DNA of 30,244 nucleotides from Fragilariopsis cylindrus CCMP1102 (taxonomy: Eukaryota; Bacillariophyta; Bacillariophyceae; Bacillariales; Bacillariaceae), in the NCBI GenBank assembly GCA_900095095.1, contig FMBT01000206.1, positions 1-30,244 on the forward strand, written 5' to 3'. Numbering within the stretch: position 1 is the first letter of the stretch; every line of letters begins with the position of its first letter. This document shows positions 20,118 to 30,170 of this stretch, piece after piece. The translations under genes were made by a program, and so were the position numbers. The notes below the pieces were generated by a model that did not search any database, was not told the DNA's origin, and saw only the letters and a program-made list of their open reading frames with translations.

Positions 20118-20961
20118 CTTATTTGCCGTTGTTGCTTCAATTATTCAAAGTAGTCTTCAGATAAATAATTGTGGACAAGTTGCATTGTCGATGACGAGTG
20201 ATAAAAAGGAATGTCCGTTTGTTTAACAGTCACACGTACTATATATTGAATTAAGTGAGTCGAGTGAGTCACGAGGTCTGTTTTTGATGCAAGTTTCTTT
20301 TGCTTACGCAACTACTGGCCCGTGTGCTGTTGTCCACAATATTGTAGAAAAAATACTACTAACTTAATAATGGACAGTATGTCATCGTATGTACGAATCC
20401 TCTACAAGTAGCTAGCTAGAGCACCAGAAATACATTCAAAGGAAGTGAATGGTAATCGAATTAATGTAGATAGCTCTATACAGTAAGCGTCTAGTCTCTC
20501 CTCTCTCTCTCTCTCTCTCTCCTCTCCCTATTACCAAGTTGGATTGATTCGACAAATGATAACCAATATGCCGCTATTACGGTTTTTGTGAGCCATTAGT
20601 CATCTCAGCTGTTTTAAAGGCAACAGGATTCGATAGAATGAATCAAATCGCTCGAATCTTATATAATCTTATGTCATATATTTGTTTATTTTCGGACAGC
20701 TATCCAACATGACAATGGAACAAATATTCCTCGCAAGCAAGCATCATCATCATCATCATAAATCAACAAACAGCAACAACAGCAATAGACAGCAACAGTA
20801 TAGGTAAGGATAAATTTATCTATAAAATTCCGCTATAGAATTATTGTCTAGTATCAGTAATCATTTGGACTGAGTGTAGCGTAATAATAATTATGACTCC
20901 ACCATCGTCGTCGTCGTCGTCGTTGTTGTTGTTGCTTCTGCCGTCGTCGTCGTCGATGGCA
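20118..20961. other. Intergenic region with microsatellites and a possible short exon
   Basis: 844 nt between the Mpv17-like start and the 3' end of the next minus-strand gene. The motif GAGTCGAGTGAGTC (20257-20270), containing TGAGTCA just after, lies 140 nt upstream of the Mpv17-like ATG. TACAGTA occurs at 20479-20485. A plus-strand ATG at 20709 opens a 33-codon frame with six His codons, ending at an AG/GTAAGG donor-like site near 20808. (GTC)n/(GTT)n runs occupy 20908-20960. Confidence 0.35.
20495..20527. repeat. (CT)n microsatellite
   Basis: Near-perfect CT dinucleotide run in the intergenic gap. Confidence 0.9.
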
Positions 20962-21600
20962 TTAATATTGGTGGTGTTGGTACTGATGTTGATGTTGATG
21001 TTGGTATGATGTTGATATTGATGTTGGTGTTGATGATGCTGCTGCTGCTGTCTTTATTATTCCCGGTGTTTTATGACTATTAGGAATATTATATGATTCA
21101 TTTTCGTATTGTAATGATACACGATCAAATTGTCTATCAATTCTCATTTGTTTTATTGTATCAATGTGAATACCTGGAATACCATTACCATTTTCTCCAT
21201 GCAAACGGAATTCGTATCCATAACCCATTACATTTAAAACAATTCCAAGTGAAAAATATAAACCAAGTGTCGTAATGATAATACTTGATGTATAGAATAC
21301 ACCATTACCGATTGTTTGAAATATCTTTTTGAAGATACTCTTGTTGCTTTTCTTGTTGTTATTATTACTACTATTCTTCGATAATTGACCCGCTTCATTA
21401 TTGTTCGGTGACGAAGATGATGATAAATCATTGGAAGATGACGATAACAGTGACTGTTCATCAGAAGAATCATCATCTTTCTTTACGGCCATCAGTTTGG
21501 TTGTAGTAGTAGCTGTAGCAGTAGCTGTAGCTGTAGCTGTAGCTAGTAGTAGTAGTAGTAGTAGTAGTAGTTTCGATTCTTCTTCTATTTTCAATCCCAT
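20962..21600 (-). CDS. Unknown single-pass membrane protein with a repeat-coded hydrophobic N-terminus
   Basis: The ATG at 21600 opens 212 residues: MGLKIEEESK, then nine Leu, then an Ala-Thr alternating run. All are coded by CTA/GCTACA repeats. A structured part follows at about 88-160: IFKKIFQTIGNGVFYTSS, then hydrophobic SIIITTLGLYFSLGIVLNVM (one membrane helix) and GYGYEFRLHGENGNGIPGIH. It ends in a His/Gln/Tyr-rich tail. Upstream, an ATG at 21787 in another frame encodes a convincing signal peptide (LMIFCACFFSLSAPNVVVVV, ending IEGFSHPF, a plastid-like cleavage context). That frame runs through the same repeat. The true protein may therefore start at 21787 and change frame in or before the repeat. 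No family or function is recognised; plastid or ER membrane is likely. Confidence 0.6.
   Translation of the reverse strand: MGLKIEEESKLLLLLLLLLATATATATATATTTTKLMAVKKDDDSSDEQSLLSSSSNDLSSSSSPNNNEAGQLSKNSSNNNNKKSNKSIFKKIFQTIGNGVFYTSSIIITTLGLYFSLGIVLNVMGYGYEFRLHGENGNGIPGIHIDTIKQMRIDRQFDRVSLQYENESYNIPNSHKTPGIIKTAAAASSTPTSISTSYQHQHQHQYQHHQY
21504..21572 (-). repeat. Coding trinucleotide/hexanucleotide repeat (CTA)n / (GCTACA)n
   Basis: On the coding strand this reads tandem CTA units, then GCTACA units. In the 21600 frame they give Leu then Ala-Thr; in the 21787 frame they give Thr then Ser-Tyr. Length change here would alter a hydrophobic run and possibly the frame. Confidence 0.8.
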
Positions 21601-21787
21601 GTCTAAAATGATGATGCTGAAGATGATTAATTTTCAGTGAGGAAATTACGTTTGTTTGTTGGAAAGGATGAGAGAACCCCTCTATAACAACAACGACGAC
21701 GTTCGGTGCTGACAGTGAAAAAAAACAAGCACAGAATATCATGAGTTGCACACCACCACCGATACGGTATACGTTTAATCGCATCAT

Positions 21788-22311
21788 CGTGCTATCTAGC
21801 TCTTGTGATCTTCCTCTCTTTGCTGCTCTTTCCTGAAGTTAATTCTAAATTCTGAGGGTGGAGGAAAGAGATTGGTTGTTCGTCGTCTTGTTTGATGTTG
21901 ATGATGTTCCGATACTTATTTCGATATTCAATATTAGCATAGATCCACGTGACGCGTGTCTTACGAATCTTATCTTTTTTCAATCACGAAATAAATTTCT
22001 ACACTAAAAGACCTCGCGTCAAAGAGGTTTATTAATTACTAATAGGGTACTAGATAGTATGGAGAAAAGAAAGAGCGCGAGGCAAATTCCGTGACTCACT
22101 CCTTTTTCTCGACACATCATTGTGAATTGTGTCGAAGGTCTGTAGTCCTGCTAATTGATAATAATACTGTTGTGTACTACTGTTCGACATTGAACATTTA
22201 AATGTCTATACAAACGTAGTATTGTTTGAAGCACATAATTTGCAACAACAGCAGCAGCAATTGATATCGGCCGACTGTTATCAGATTTATTTTCGTCGTA
22301 ACAAAAAAGTA
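21788..22311. promoter_or_regulatory. Divergent intergenic region
   Basis: 524 nt between the minus-strand gene (start 21600 or 21787) and the plus-strand ATG at 22312. The plus frame is open upstream of 22312 (Gln-rich) but contains no ATG. The minus-strand frame at 21792-21983 has no protein-like pattern. No strong motif was identified. Confidence 0.35.
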
Positions 22312-23609
22312 ATGAGTACTACGAAGTGGAAGAGGCACACGAAGTGGAGGAGGCCATCATTGCCGGCTTTACTATGCGTAATAATAGCACTGCTAAGCAT
22401 AGCAGCAGTTCGAATACGTTCCGCAATCGGTTTTGTTGTAAAAGTACCTTCTTCGTCGCTGCCACGAATATTGTCAACAAAAAGAACGACAATAGTACTG
22501 CCAACAAGAGAGGGGAGAGTTCCAAGGTTTCTACTGAAGAACAATGTGGATGATAATACTTCTACAAGCACGTTCGTTGTTGTGAACTCTGATGACGATA
22601 TTCGATTCAACAATGGTAACGCAAGTACAAGTAGAAGCGAGGCTAAGGATGACGATGATGATGATGATGATGATACGAGTAATATTGGAAGCATTCGTAC
22701 CATACATGTACCGTCTAAAATGTCCTCAAATTCCTCTATTATATCAGATGCAGCGAAAAGAGTTATGACCGCAGCTGTTCTTCTCAATGAAGAAGAAGGT
22801 GATGGTGATGGGGAGCGACAGTCGGAGCAAGGGTTGGTTCTTCCCGTCCACAAAACTAAAACAAATCAATATAACGATCTAATTAGTAATGCTCTTGATA
22901 ATAAGAATCGGTACACAAATGATAATGAGAATGATAATAATCTAAAATCAATGTTGAAACGAAGACGACGGTCAATTACAAAATTATATCGTCGGTTACG
23001 TCCTGGTCAAAAATTTCGACTACGATTGGTAACAGCAGCCCTATTAATTGCATCCTTTTGGAACATAATTGCTGTTCAGAGTGGTGGTACATACATCGGG
23101 ATAATAACCATATTACGAAAATGGTTATCTCATCGTGGTTTCCAGGGACTTGCGGCTGCTGGTCGAAGTTGTGCGTACCTATGGGCTTTACTTATTGCGT
23201 ATCCACGAATGTTAGATAAACGATCCAAAGAACGACGTCGAAAACGTGAAGATGAAATGGTCGGTAGATGGAGAAATATACTGCGTAATTCATCCGAAGA
23301 AATTGTTCGTTTAAATCGTGAATTGTCTATATTGGAGAAAGAAATGCGGACCTTCCGTAGGGAAATACTTGCAATCCGTGCTGCTCGTGTCAATAACAAC
23401 AACATCGATTATACGAAAAGAAATAATGAGAACGACGCCGAAAACAAAAACAATCATAGTCGTATTGAAGAAAATGAAGAGTTGAAATTAATACGAGAAG
23501 TAATCTTACAAGAAATGAATCAACTAACTCGATTAAGAGATGATACTCGTACATTATTGACTGCTTCCCGAAAACGGTACGTTTATTAATTTTCTGTTCT
23601 ATTCTTGCA

Positions 23610-23640
<31 letters not shown>

Positions 23641-23927
23641 TATGTGTATATAACTCGAGTGTTCACGGCGGATGGCTGATGTTGTAATATTACTAACCCA
23701 TTTTTCTTCCCTTTGTTTCGTCTTATCGTTTTCTGTATCGAAGATGGGCAGAAATTTATTCCAAAAGACCCATATCTTCCTTTTCCAGCAATAATAACGA
23801 TCCACAACTAGAGTTTGAACTCGATGCTGCCACTTTGAGAGAGTTCAGTAATATTGAAGGACACGGTGGAAACGATGGGAATGGAGATGGAGAGTCAAAA
23901 AGCGATATATTGTTGTCAGGCTTTTAA
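22312..23927 (+). CDS. Unknown plastid/endomembrane protein with membrane segments and coiled coil (2 exons)
   Basis: Exons 22312-23576 and 23744-23927 give 482 residues. The intron opens GTACGT and ends TCGAAG, and joins SRKR to WAEIYSKRP. ATG 22312 is the first in frame. It is followed by a basic start and a signal peptide (SLPALLCVIIALLSIAAV) ending RSAIGFVV, similar to diatom plastid presequences. Residues ~45-220 are low-complexity with an Asp run. A basic patch MLKRRRRSITKLYRRLRPGQ precedes hydrophobic helices at about 237-256 (LVTAALLIASFWNIIAV) and about 280-298 (SCAYLWALLIAYPRML). From about 300 to 425 there is a charged coiled coil (LNRELSILEKEMRTFRREIL). The family is unknown to me; the layout suggests a membrane-anchored scaffold in the plastid or secretory system. 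Confidence 0.75.
23609..23640. repeat. (AT)n(GATA)n microsatellite inside an intron
   Basis: AT run followed by GATA units, within the 167-nt intron of the preceding gene. Confidence 0.85.
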
Positions 23928-24112
23928 TTAAAATTCGGAACTCAACAACGATTGGTTCATGTGCTACATGAATGTATTATTCAAGTACGGTGTAGTAGTA
24001 GTCCTTAAATATGTTACTGATATTATGTAAATTATTGTATATAATCTTGTTCAGTTATAGCGTAATTCGATTATAAGTTGGCAGATGCAACCAATCTAAA
24101 AATATCAAACTT

Positions 24113-27061
24113 CTACCAATCCCCTCCATAATCACCAGTTGCCAATGCATCTTTGCGTCCGCTTGCAACCTGTCGCGCATTCTTGTCAATCTTGGGACAA
24201 TCTACGATTGTATGGCCCAAACCTCCACAGTATGAACATCCTGCTCCATTGTTATGATCTCTCGGATCTTCAAGCATCATCAACACCGGTGGTATACGTT
24301 GGCGTGCCTCCTTCAATATATGTTTTAAATCCAATAAAGTTGTTTCGTCGCAGCTTTTATTGATAAACGTAGTTGCGACACCTGTTTTACCACATCGACC
24401 TGTACGTCCGATACGATGAACGTAATTTTCAATTTCACTAGGCATATCGAAATTGATTACGTGTTGAACACTTTGTGGGAAGTCCAAACCCTTGGCTGCA
24501 ACGTCGGTTGCCACTAAAACATCTTTTTTCCCCGCTTTATAATCTTTAATAGCTTCGTTACGTTCCTCTTGTTCTTTTCCACCATGTATACTTGCAGCTT
24601 CGACGCCCTTCAACAATAAGTATTCATGGATATCGTCTATTCATATTACGCGTAACAGAACAGTAACAGTAATAGTAACAACGAAAACAACAAAAACAGT
24701 ACCGTAAAAAATAGTGTAAGAGAAGGAAGGAATGAAAAAAGTCACACAATGGAATACGCAGGGAGAGTCATGCAATAATACATCTTTGCCTTTTGGTCAA
24801 AACAAAAATATAGACAAACTTTATTAATAATCTTACCGACATCACCTTTCCGCTCACAAAATATAATCACAGGCGGGGCAGTTTTCTGTAAACATTGTAA
24901 TAAATAAGGTATCTTCACGTCTTCTTTGACATATTCTACCTCTTGGATGACATCGAGATTGGCAGCTCCAGCACGTCCGACATTGACTATAATCGGTTTT
25001 ACCAAGGTATCACCTGCGATACACAAACATTCGAGAGATAGGAGATTAATAAAGAGTTAACAAGCAAAACAAAATTGGTAATTGAGATACATGATTATAT
25101 CGCACAAATAAAATAATATGGGATAACCACAATGATATAGATCAATATTGTAAACTACAAATAAATCAAAATAACAATCAAAATTGCACTTACGAGCAAA
25201 ATCCTGAAATTTTTTGGGAAAGGTTGCCTACATTGATATTGTCATTCGATAAAGAGAGAAATTGATCAAAGGAAGAAAACAAAAAGATCGGCCTGTTAGA
25301 TAATTACTGAGTTCAATTGTGATAAATGTACCACATCCAGATAAAAGCGCAAAAGTCACATATCATCAAAAGGACAACAACAGGAAAAGCAACAACGACA
25401 ACGACACATACCGAAAATAAAAGATTTTGACGTTGATGACCGAAATTGTTCATTATCTCTCCTAATTCTTCGTCAAAACCAAGATCTAGTAACCGATCGG
25501 CCTCGTCCAAAGCAATGAAGCGACAATTGTCAAGTCTCATCGCTTTGCGTTTCAGTATGTCTCGTAATCGACCTGGAGTAGCCACCACACAATGGATCCC
25601 TTGTGTTTGTAACGTCGACACTTGATCCCTAACTGGCTCGCCTCCGATAATAAGCTGAGTTCGAAGCTGTGGATAACCCGGTGTCTTTGAGATTTCGTCA
25701 CAGAATTCACTGATCGTATCGTAGGTTTGTCGGACTAGTTCTCGACTAGGTGCAAGGATAATTCCAATTGGACCCTCCCCAGGAAGAAGTGGCATTCGCA
25801 ATTCCTCTTCCAGTGCTACCGTAACTAATGGCAAACCAAAGGTCAACGTTTTTCCTGACCCCGTGAAGGCGATTCCGATCATATCTCGGGAAGCCAACGC
25901 CTGGATTTGAAAAAAAGATCATGACAGTAAAAGAACAATGAATAACATTAAAAAACGATAATCAATACGTTAGATACAATCAAACACAACAATAGCATAA
26001 TGCACCTTATGTGTTCCAGCGTGCACAAAAATAAAACTTAATCGATTGTACATTTCATTGTTCAATACACTACATGATGTACTCACCACCGTCAATCCCT
26101 GCATTTGAATTGGTGTTGGTTTCTTGATACCCTTCCGCTTTAATACCTCCAAAATTGGTGGAGCAAATCTTGAATTGATTGATAAGAGAGACAAGGATAG
26201 AAAAATATTAATGAGAACCCAAATAAGAAAAACTGAGAATGAAGAATGACGTATCGTCGAAGAGCATGTCTGTTGATAGTAAATATTACAACATTTGAAT
26301 GTTTGTACGTACCTCATGTCCTCAAATCGCTTCATAGGTGGGGGGATATCAACGCCTTCGACTTCCATATGCCACTCATCGCGGGTTTTTGACCACTGCT
26401 CTTCGCCCTGCTCAATGATATACCGAGGACACGACCATGTTGATGGAAGGGAATCGGTATACTGCACTCCACTCGCTAGTTCAGACGCTGCCTGTAGCGC
26501 GTTAGTTTGCACCTTAGAGGCTTCCTTCAATATCCTTGTCTCTTCTTCCTTCCGCTGTTGTTCTGCTCGTTCTTCTTCGGTTAAAGCGTCGTGCAAGGCC
26601 GTAGCCGATTCCAATAGAGATTCAACCTTTTTTGAATCGGCATTATCGTCGTCTTGGTCGTCGTTGTCCTGATCGTTGATGTTTTCGTCGCCTCCATCAC
26701 CATTATTTTTTCTATTATTGCTTTCTGCTGTCCCCGACATTTCATCGGTATTATTATTGTCAGCCATTCCTAGTTGTCGTCTTCGATGCGCCATGCCTTT
26801 GATAATGGCTTCTTTTTCTTGTTGTTTTCGCTTCGACAGAGGAATAAAGGGAACATCATCTTCGTCTTCTTCGTCATCGATCTTCTCCATCCCATTGTTC
26901 TGAACATTGTCGTTTTCTAAATCCCGAGCAAGATCAGCAAACTCGTCAACATCTTGATCTTCTTGCTGCTGCAATTTTCGTCTCTTTCGTTGTCGCTCTT
27001 CTCGTTCCTTCTTCCAAGAAGACAATTCATCTTCCGGATCTTTAATTTCTTCTTGTGCCAT
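24113..27061 (-). CDS. DDX41: DEAD-box RNA helicase, DDX41/Abstrakt type (6 exons)
   Basis: Exons 27061-26313, 26168-26087, 25900-25412, 25227-25194, 25013-24837 and 24636-24113 join in frame to 684 residues (human DDX41 is about 620). All five introns are GT..AG, 144-200 nt. After an acidic/basic N-terminus with [15 protein letters not shown] come the helicase motifs. These are Q motif [21 protein letters not shown] (from 251), motif I AFTGSGKT (288-295), PSRELVRQ (328), TPGR (375), DEAD (409-412), SAT (440-442), [11 protein letters not shown] (553) and HRIGRTGR (584-591). A zinc knuckle [14 protein letters not shown] (644-657, CX2CX4HX4C) is the feature that separates DDX41 from other DEAD-box proteins. 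DDX41 acts in pre-mRNA splicing in the nucleus and in nucleic-acid sensing in animals. All catalytic residues are present, so it should be active. It is convergent with the preceding gene, 185 nt apart. Confidence 0.95.
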
Positions 27062-27345
27062 GATGGTCTTGTAGATCTTCTCTCGTTGTTGATATATAGT
27101 TCGCTGATGAAAAACGATAGATAAGGTATGATATTTTTAATGTTAGCTGTTAGCTACTAGTATCTCTCGGGATTTGGGTTGTCTGTAGGCAGGTTGTACC
27201 TACAGTACGCACTGTATGTTGAATGTACCGTAAAGTTGAAATAAAATGTTCGTTGATGTTATGTGCGCGTTTTCTAAAAGTATGTCCATAGTCCGTACAT
27301 CTGCATTAAGACCTATTCTACAAGAGAATGAATCCTAAAATAAGG

Positions 27346-27380
<35 letters not shown>

Positions 27381-27628
27381 TACAATTTGTATTTTGGTAA
27401 GCTAGAAGATTCATCAGTCAATTCCCTTGTTCATAAGAGACATCAATGTTGTGATTTTAGGTATAAATGATAGTTTCTATCATATCAGCACATTGTAGAG
27501 AAAGATAAAATTAGATTGCATGATACTATCCAAATTGGTCTCCAGATCAACTGAAAATGGGGGTGAAAATGCGGGCTCAGTGATCATAGCATCAACAAAT
27601 CATTCAATTGACCATTGGAGACAATACT
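27062..27628. promoter_or_regulatory. Region upstream of the DDX41 gene
   Basis: About 570 nt of non-coding DNA. TACAGTA lies at 27201-27207, 140 nt upstream of the helicase ATG, inside the partly symmetric string TACAGTACGCACTGTATG. A (TA)13 run follows at 27351-27376. No gene seen. Confidence 0.35.
27351..27376. repeat. (TA)13 microsatellite
   Basis: Perfect TA dinucleotide run upstream of the helicase gene. Confidence 0.9.
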
Positions 27629-27865
27629 ATGACCAAAATTAGCAACTTAACCCTGGAGACTCTAGTCAGTAATAGTAACAATAGCAACAAGCAGAATAGG
27701 TTTAAAATGCCTTTTGATTTATTGGTAGATAACGGTGGGCGGTTTGGTGTTGCTTTTTTAAATGTTGACATATCGGTTGATAATCTTTATCAACCGAAGT
27801 CTTTAAATGTTCAATGTACACATGCTCAAGCTAATATTGCAGTACGGTACGATCGTAATTTATGA
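27629..27865 (+). CDS. Possible small hypothetical protein (78 aa)
   Basis: ATG 27629 opens 78 codons: MTKISNLTLETLVSNSNNS, a short Asn run, then ordered-looking sequence (MPFDLLVDNGGRFGVAFLNV) ending AQANIAVRYDRNL. Composition resembles real protein more than chance frames nearby do, but no family is recognised. It lies between two minus-strand genes. A strong inverted repeat sits inside it (27773-27797), so an RNA role or a remnant exon is also possible. Confidence 0.3.
   Translation: MTKISNLTLETLVSNSNNSNKQNRFKMPFDLLVDNGGRFGVAFLNVDISVDNLYQPKSLNVQCTHAQANIAVRYDRNL
27773..27797. repeat. Perfect inverted repeat (11-bp arms, 3-nt loop)
   Basis: TCGGTTGATAA, loop TCT, TTATCAACCGA. The arms match at every position. 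It sits inside the small candidate ORF, 120 nt before the 3' end of the next minus-strand gene. Confidence 0.85.
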
Positions 27866-27918
27866 TGAGAAATACGCAATAAATGATAGGTAGAACTAGA
27901 TTAACATCACTCCGTACC

Positions 27919-29874
27919 TTAATCTTTCTTCAGTATTTCAATTGCACGAGAAAGAATATCCTTGAATGTTAGGTCAGTGTTGTGACACTGATCAATTATT
28001 GTCACGTATGATTCTACTACAAGCCGAAGGTATGAGAGTAACTCTTCTGTTCGCTTGGATGGTACGCTCTGTAAAGATTCGACAAGAATACGTATCGCCT
28101 GCTGCATAGAATTTGTTATTTTATGAATTCTTTCAGGTTGGTTGTCAACTAAAATTTCAGTCGCACCACAGGCCCAATAAATTTCTTCGTGTTGATGACA
28201 TAGGGAAAGCCAGCTAGGGGCTGCGAGTGTCTGCCAAGATCTTTCTGTATAGGCAATAATTGAATCTACGAGTCCGTGTTCGTTGCTTTCTTTGGGATGT
28301 GTTGTGGTGAGAAAATGAGCCAGTGCTCGCATCATCGTCACATCGTTTGATGCCATCAAAAGCTTTCTAAAACAGGTAACGACGTTTTTACCCTCTTCCG
28401 AATTTGGTAGGTAAATTTCAGAAAATAATTGCGACCACAAATTTATTACTACAGTGGGTTCAATACCGGTATCTACATTGGAAGTAATCAAATACTCTGA
28501 TGTCGTATAGAGTGTTTCTTCAAGTGACTGTCGTAGATGTAGCAGCCCCTCCGAATCCAAAGGAATTGCTTTATCGGGTCGTTCCTCGAAGTCCACGAGG
28601 TATTGTACAACACTCAACATTAACCTTCCACAACCATCCAAAATTGATATTCTATTTGACCCTGACGATAGGTTCAACTCTTCTTCTAGCTGTATCTTCC
28701 ATTCTCCACAAGCTAAACGACACCAGGTGCATATTGGGGCAACATTCGATGCCGATTTTTCGCTCCAACTCCATCCGTACCCTTGTATAATCTGAATGAT
28801 TGTTTGCCACGCCATTGCACGATGGGCACGAACGTCGGGAGAAACTACATGCGCCAACATAATGTTTTGAATGACATGCATTTCTTTAGGCTCCCTAAGA
28901 AGGGTGGAATGTTTTTTCCTGTTTGATATGTTTTCCCCGATATATTTCATAAGCCATCCATGCCAGCCAAACTTCTGGTCTAGTGATATTGACTCTTCTT
29001 GGCCATTCCGATCAATCCAAAGTAGAATATTAGTAACTAACTCATCTGACGCATACTCCGTACCTTGTAGTTCAAATATTCCAAATATTAAACTTTTCAT
29101 GTAAATGGCTGTGTACGATATATCATCGTCTTCGGTGTCATTGCTTACAACCAGTAAGGAATCGAGAACATTTACCATCGTCATTGCATCATCATTCTCA
29201 TCGTCATCATCGTCATCATCGTCATCATCAGAATTTGATTGTGTTGCCCTCGAAATGTTTTCACTTTCCATAGATTTTTTCGTGCCATCATCTTGCTGTA
29301 AATTGATTAGCTTTGCTGATACTTTTACCTGAACATCCCACAGGTCGCTCAATGATACTTCTGAGGAAAAGGAAAACGCATCTTGCTCCATCCAAGCAAT
29401 GAAGGTATTACAAATATCAATATTTAATGCAACTGCTGAATTCAACAAGTCGTCGTGCATATTCGTAGACATATACTTCCAAGATTTGTATAGATTGATC
29501 CTAAGCTGTTCCGAAGGGAGCGTTGACAATCTTGCAGTTACCTGAGCCACCAATCGTATGTAGCAATTATATAGTAACATATCGGTCCTACATATCTTCT
29601 CAATATCGCTCAACAAATGGGTTACAAAAATAGATAGAGAGTTGCCGTGTTTCCCCCAAGCCTCGTCAAGATGTTCCTGGGATAATCTCGTTAGTAGTAC
29701 CCACGCAACCAGGAATCTTTCATGTTCATATGCGATAACTTGAGAGGACGACAATTTAGTTGTTCCTTCTTGATCTACGGCGTCGGTGGCGGCGGCGGTG
29801 GCGGCGGTGGCGGCATCATTACCGTCGCACACTAACAATACATCCAACTTTTCATAAATTTCCGCAGCGTCCAT
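27919..29874 (-). CDS. Large helical-repeat protein, possibly neurochondrin-like
   Basis: An intact single-exon frame of 651 residues from ATG 29874. It is rich in Leu and predicted helices throughout, for example YEHERFLVAWVLLTRLSQEH, INLYKSWKYMSTNMHDDLLN, YTAIYMKSLIFGIFELQGTE and VTCFRKLLMASNDVTMMRAL. The only low-complexity parts are an Ala/Thr run at about 20-32 and an Asp run near 217-228 (GAT/GAC repeats). No signal peptide or membrane helix is present. The overall pattern resembles ARM/HEAT-type helical scaffolds. The 'RFLVAWVLLTRL' beginning recalls the start of neurochondrin-family proteins, but that similarity is weak and from memory. A cytoplasmic or nuclear adaptor role is a guess. 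Confidence 0.7.
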   Translation of the reverse strand: MDAAEIYEKLDVLLVCDGNDAATAATAAATDAVDQEGTTKLSSSQVIAYEHERFLVAWVLLTRLSQEHLDEAWGKHGNSLSIFVTHLLSDIEKICRTDMLLYNCYIRLVAQVTARLSTLPSEQLRINLYKSWKYMSTNMHDDLLNSAVALNIDICNTFIAWMEQDAFSFSSEVSLSDLWDVQVKVSAKLINLQQDDGTKKSMESENISRATQSNSDDDDDDDDDDENDDAMTMVNVLDSLLVVSNDTEDDDISYTAIYMKSLIFGIFELQGTEYASDELVTNILLWIDRNGQEESISLDQKFGWHGWLMKYIGENISNRKKHSTLLREPKEMHVIQNIMLAHVVSPDVRAHRAMAWQTIIQIIQGYGWSWSEKSASNVAPICTWCRLACGEWKIQLEEELNLSSGSNRISILDGCGRLMLSVVQYLVDFEERPDKAIPLDSEGLLHLRQSLEETLYTTSEYLITSNVDTGIEPTVVINLWSQLFSEIYLPNSEEGKNVVTCFRKLLMASNDVTMMRALAHFLTTTHPKESNEHGLVDSIIAYTERSWQTLAAPSWLSLCHQHEEIYWACGATEILVDNQPERIHKITNSMQQAIRILVESLQSVPSKRTEELLSYLRLVVESYVTIIDQCHNTDLTFKDILSRAIEILKKD

Positions 29875-30170
29875 TGTCGGTACGCGTATCTCCTTATGGT
29901 TTCTCGTCTTCTACTGTCTCCTTTTATATCTTTCCTCGTCCCTCTTCTTGATTCTTGATCTTGATGATTATAACATTGAAAATTCTAACCTTTTTTTTTT
30001 GTTTTTTTGTTGTTTGATGAAAATGTGATGGAAAACGCGCGAAATAAAGAGTCGAGTGAGTCGAATCGTATCGAATCGAATCCATCTCAATTCGGCGCGG
30101 TGTGACACAGGAAACTTTAACAATTGAATTCCCCCAACTTTGAACTTAAAACTACTACCGCATTAAATAT
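29875..30170. promoter_or_regulatory. Region upstream of the helical-repeat gene
   Basis: About 300 nt separates this start from the end of the next minus-strand gene. It contains GAGTCGAGTGAGTC at 30049-30062, the same 14-mer found at 20257-20270, followed by several TCGAATCG units. A T-rich run lies at 29991-30008. Confidence 0.3.

Noticed and set aside
20740..20960. CAT, GTC and GTT repeats considered as a CRISPR-like or satellite array
   Set aside because: They are simple trinucleotide microsatellites without unique spacers, as found across this genome.
22287..22853. 188-codon open frame on the minus strand
   Set aside because: It is antisense to the N-terminus of the plus-strand gene at 22312, whose splice, signal peptide and coiled coil are convincing. 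The Ser/Val runs are reverse readings of Asp codons.
26295..26672. 125-codon plus-strand frame
   Set aside because: Antisense to exon 1 of the DDX41 gene, which is secure from its motifs and introns.
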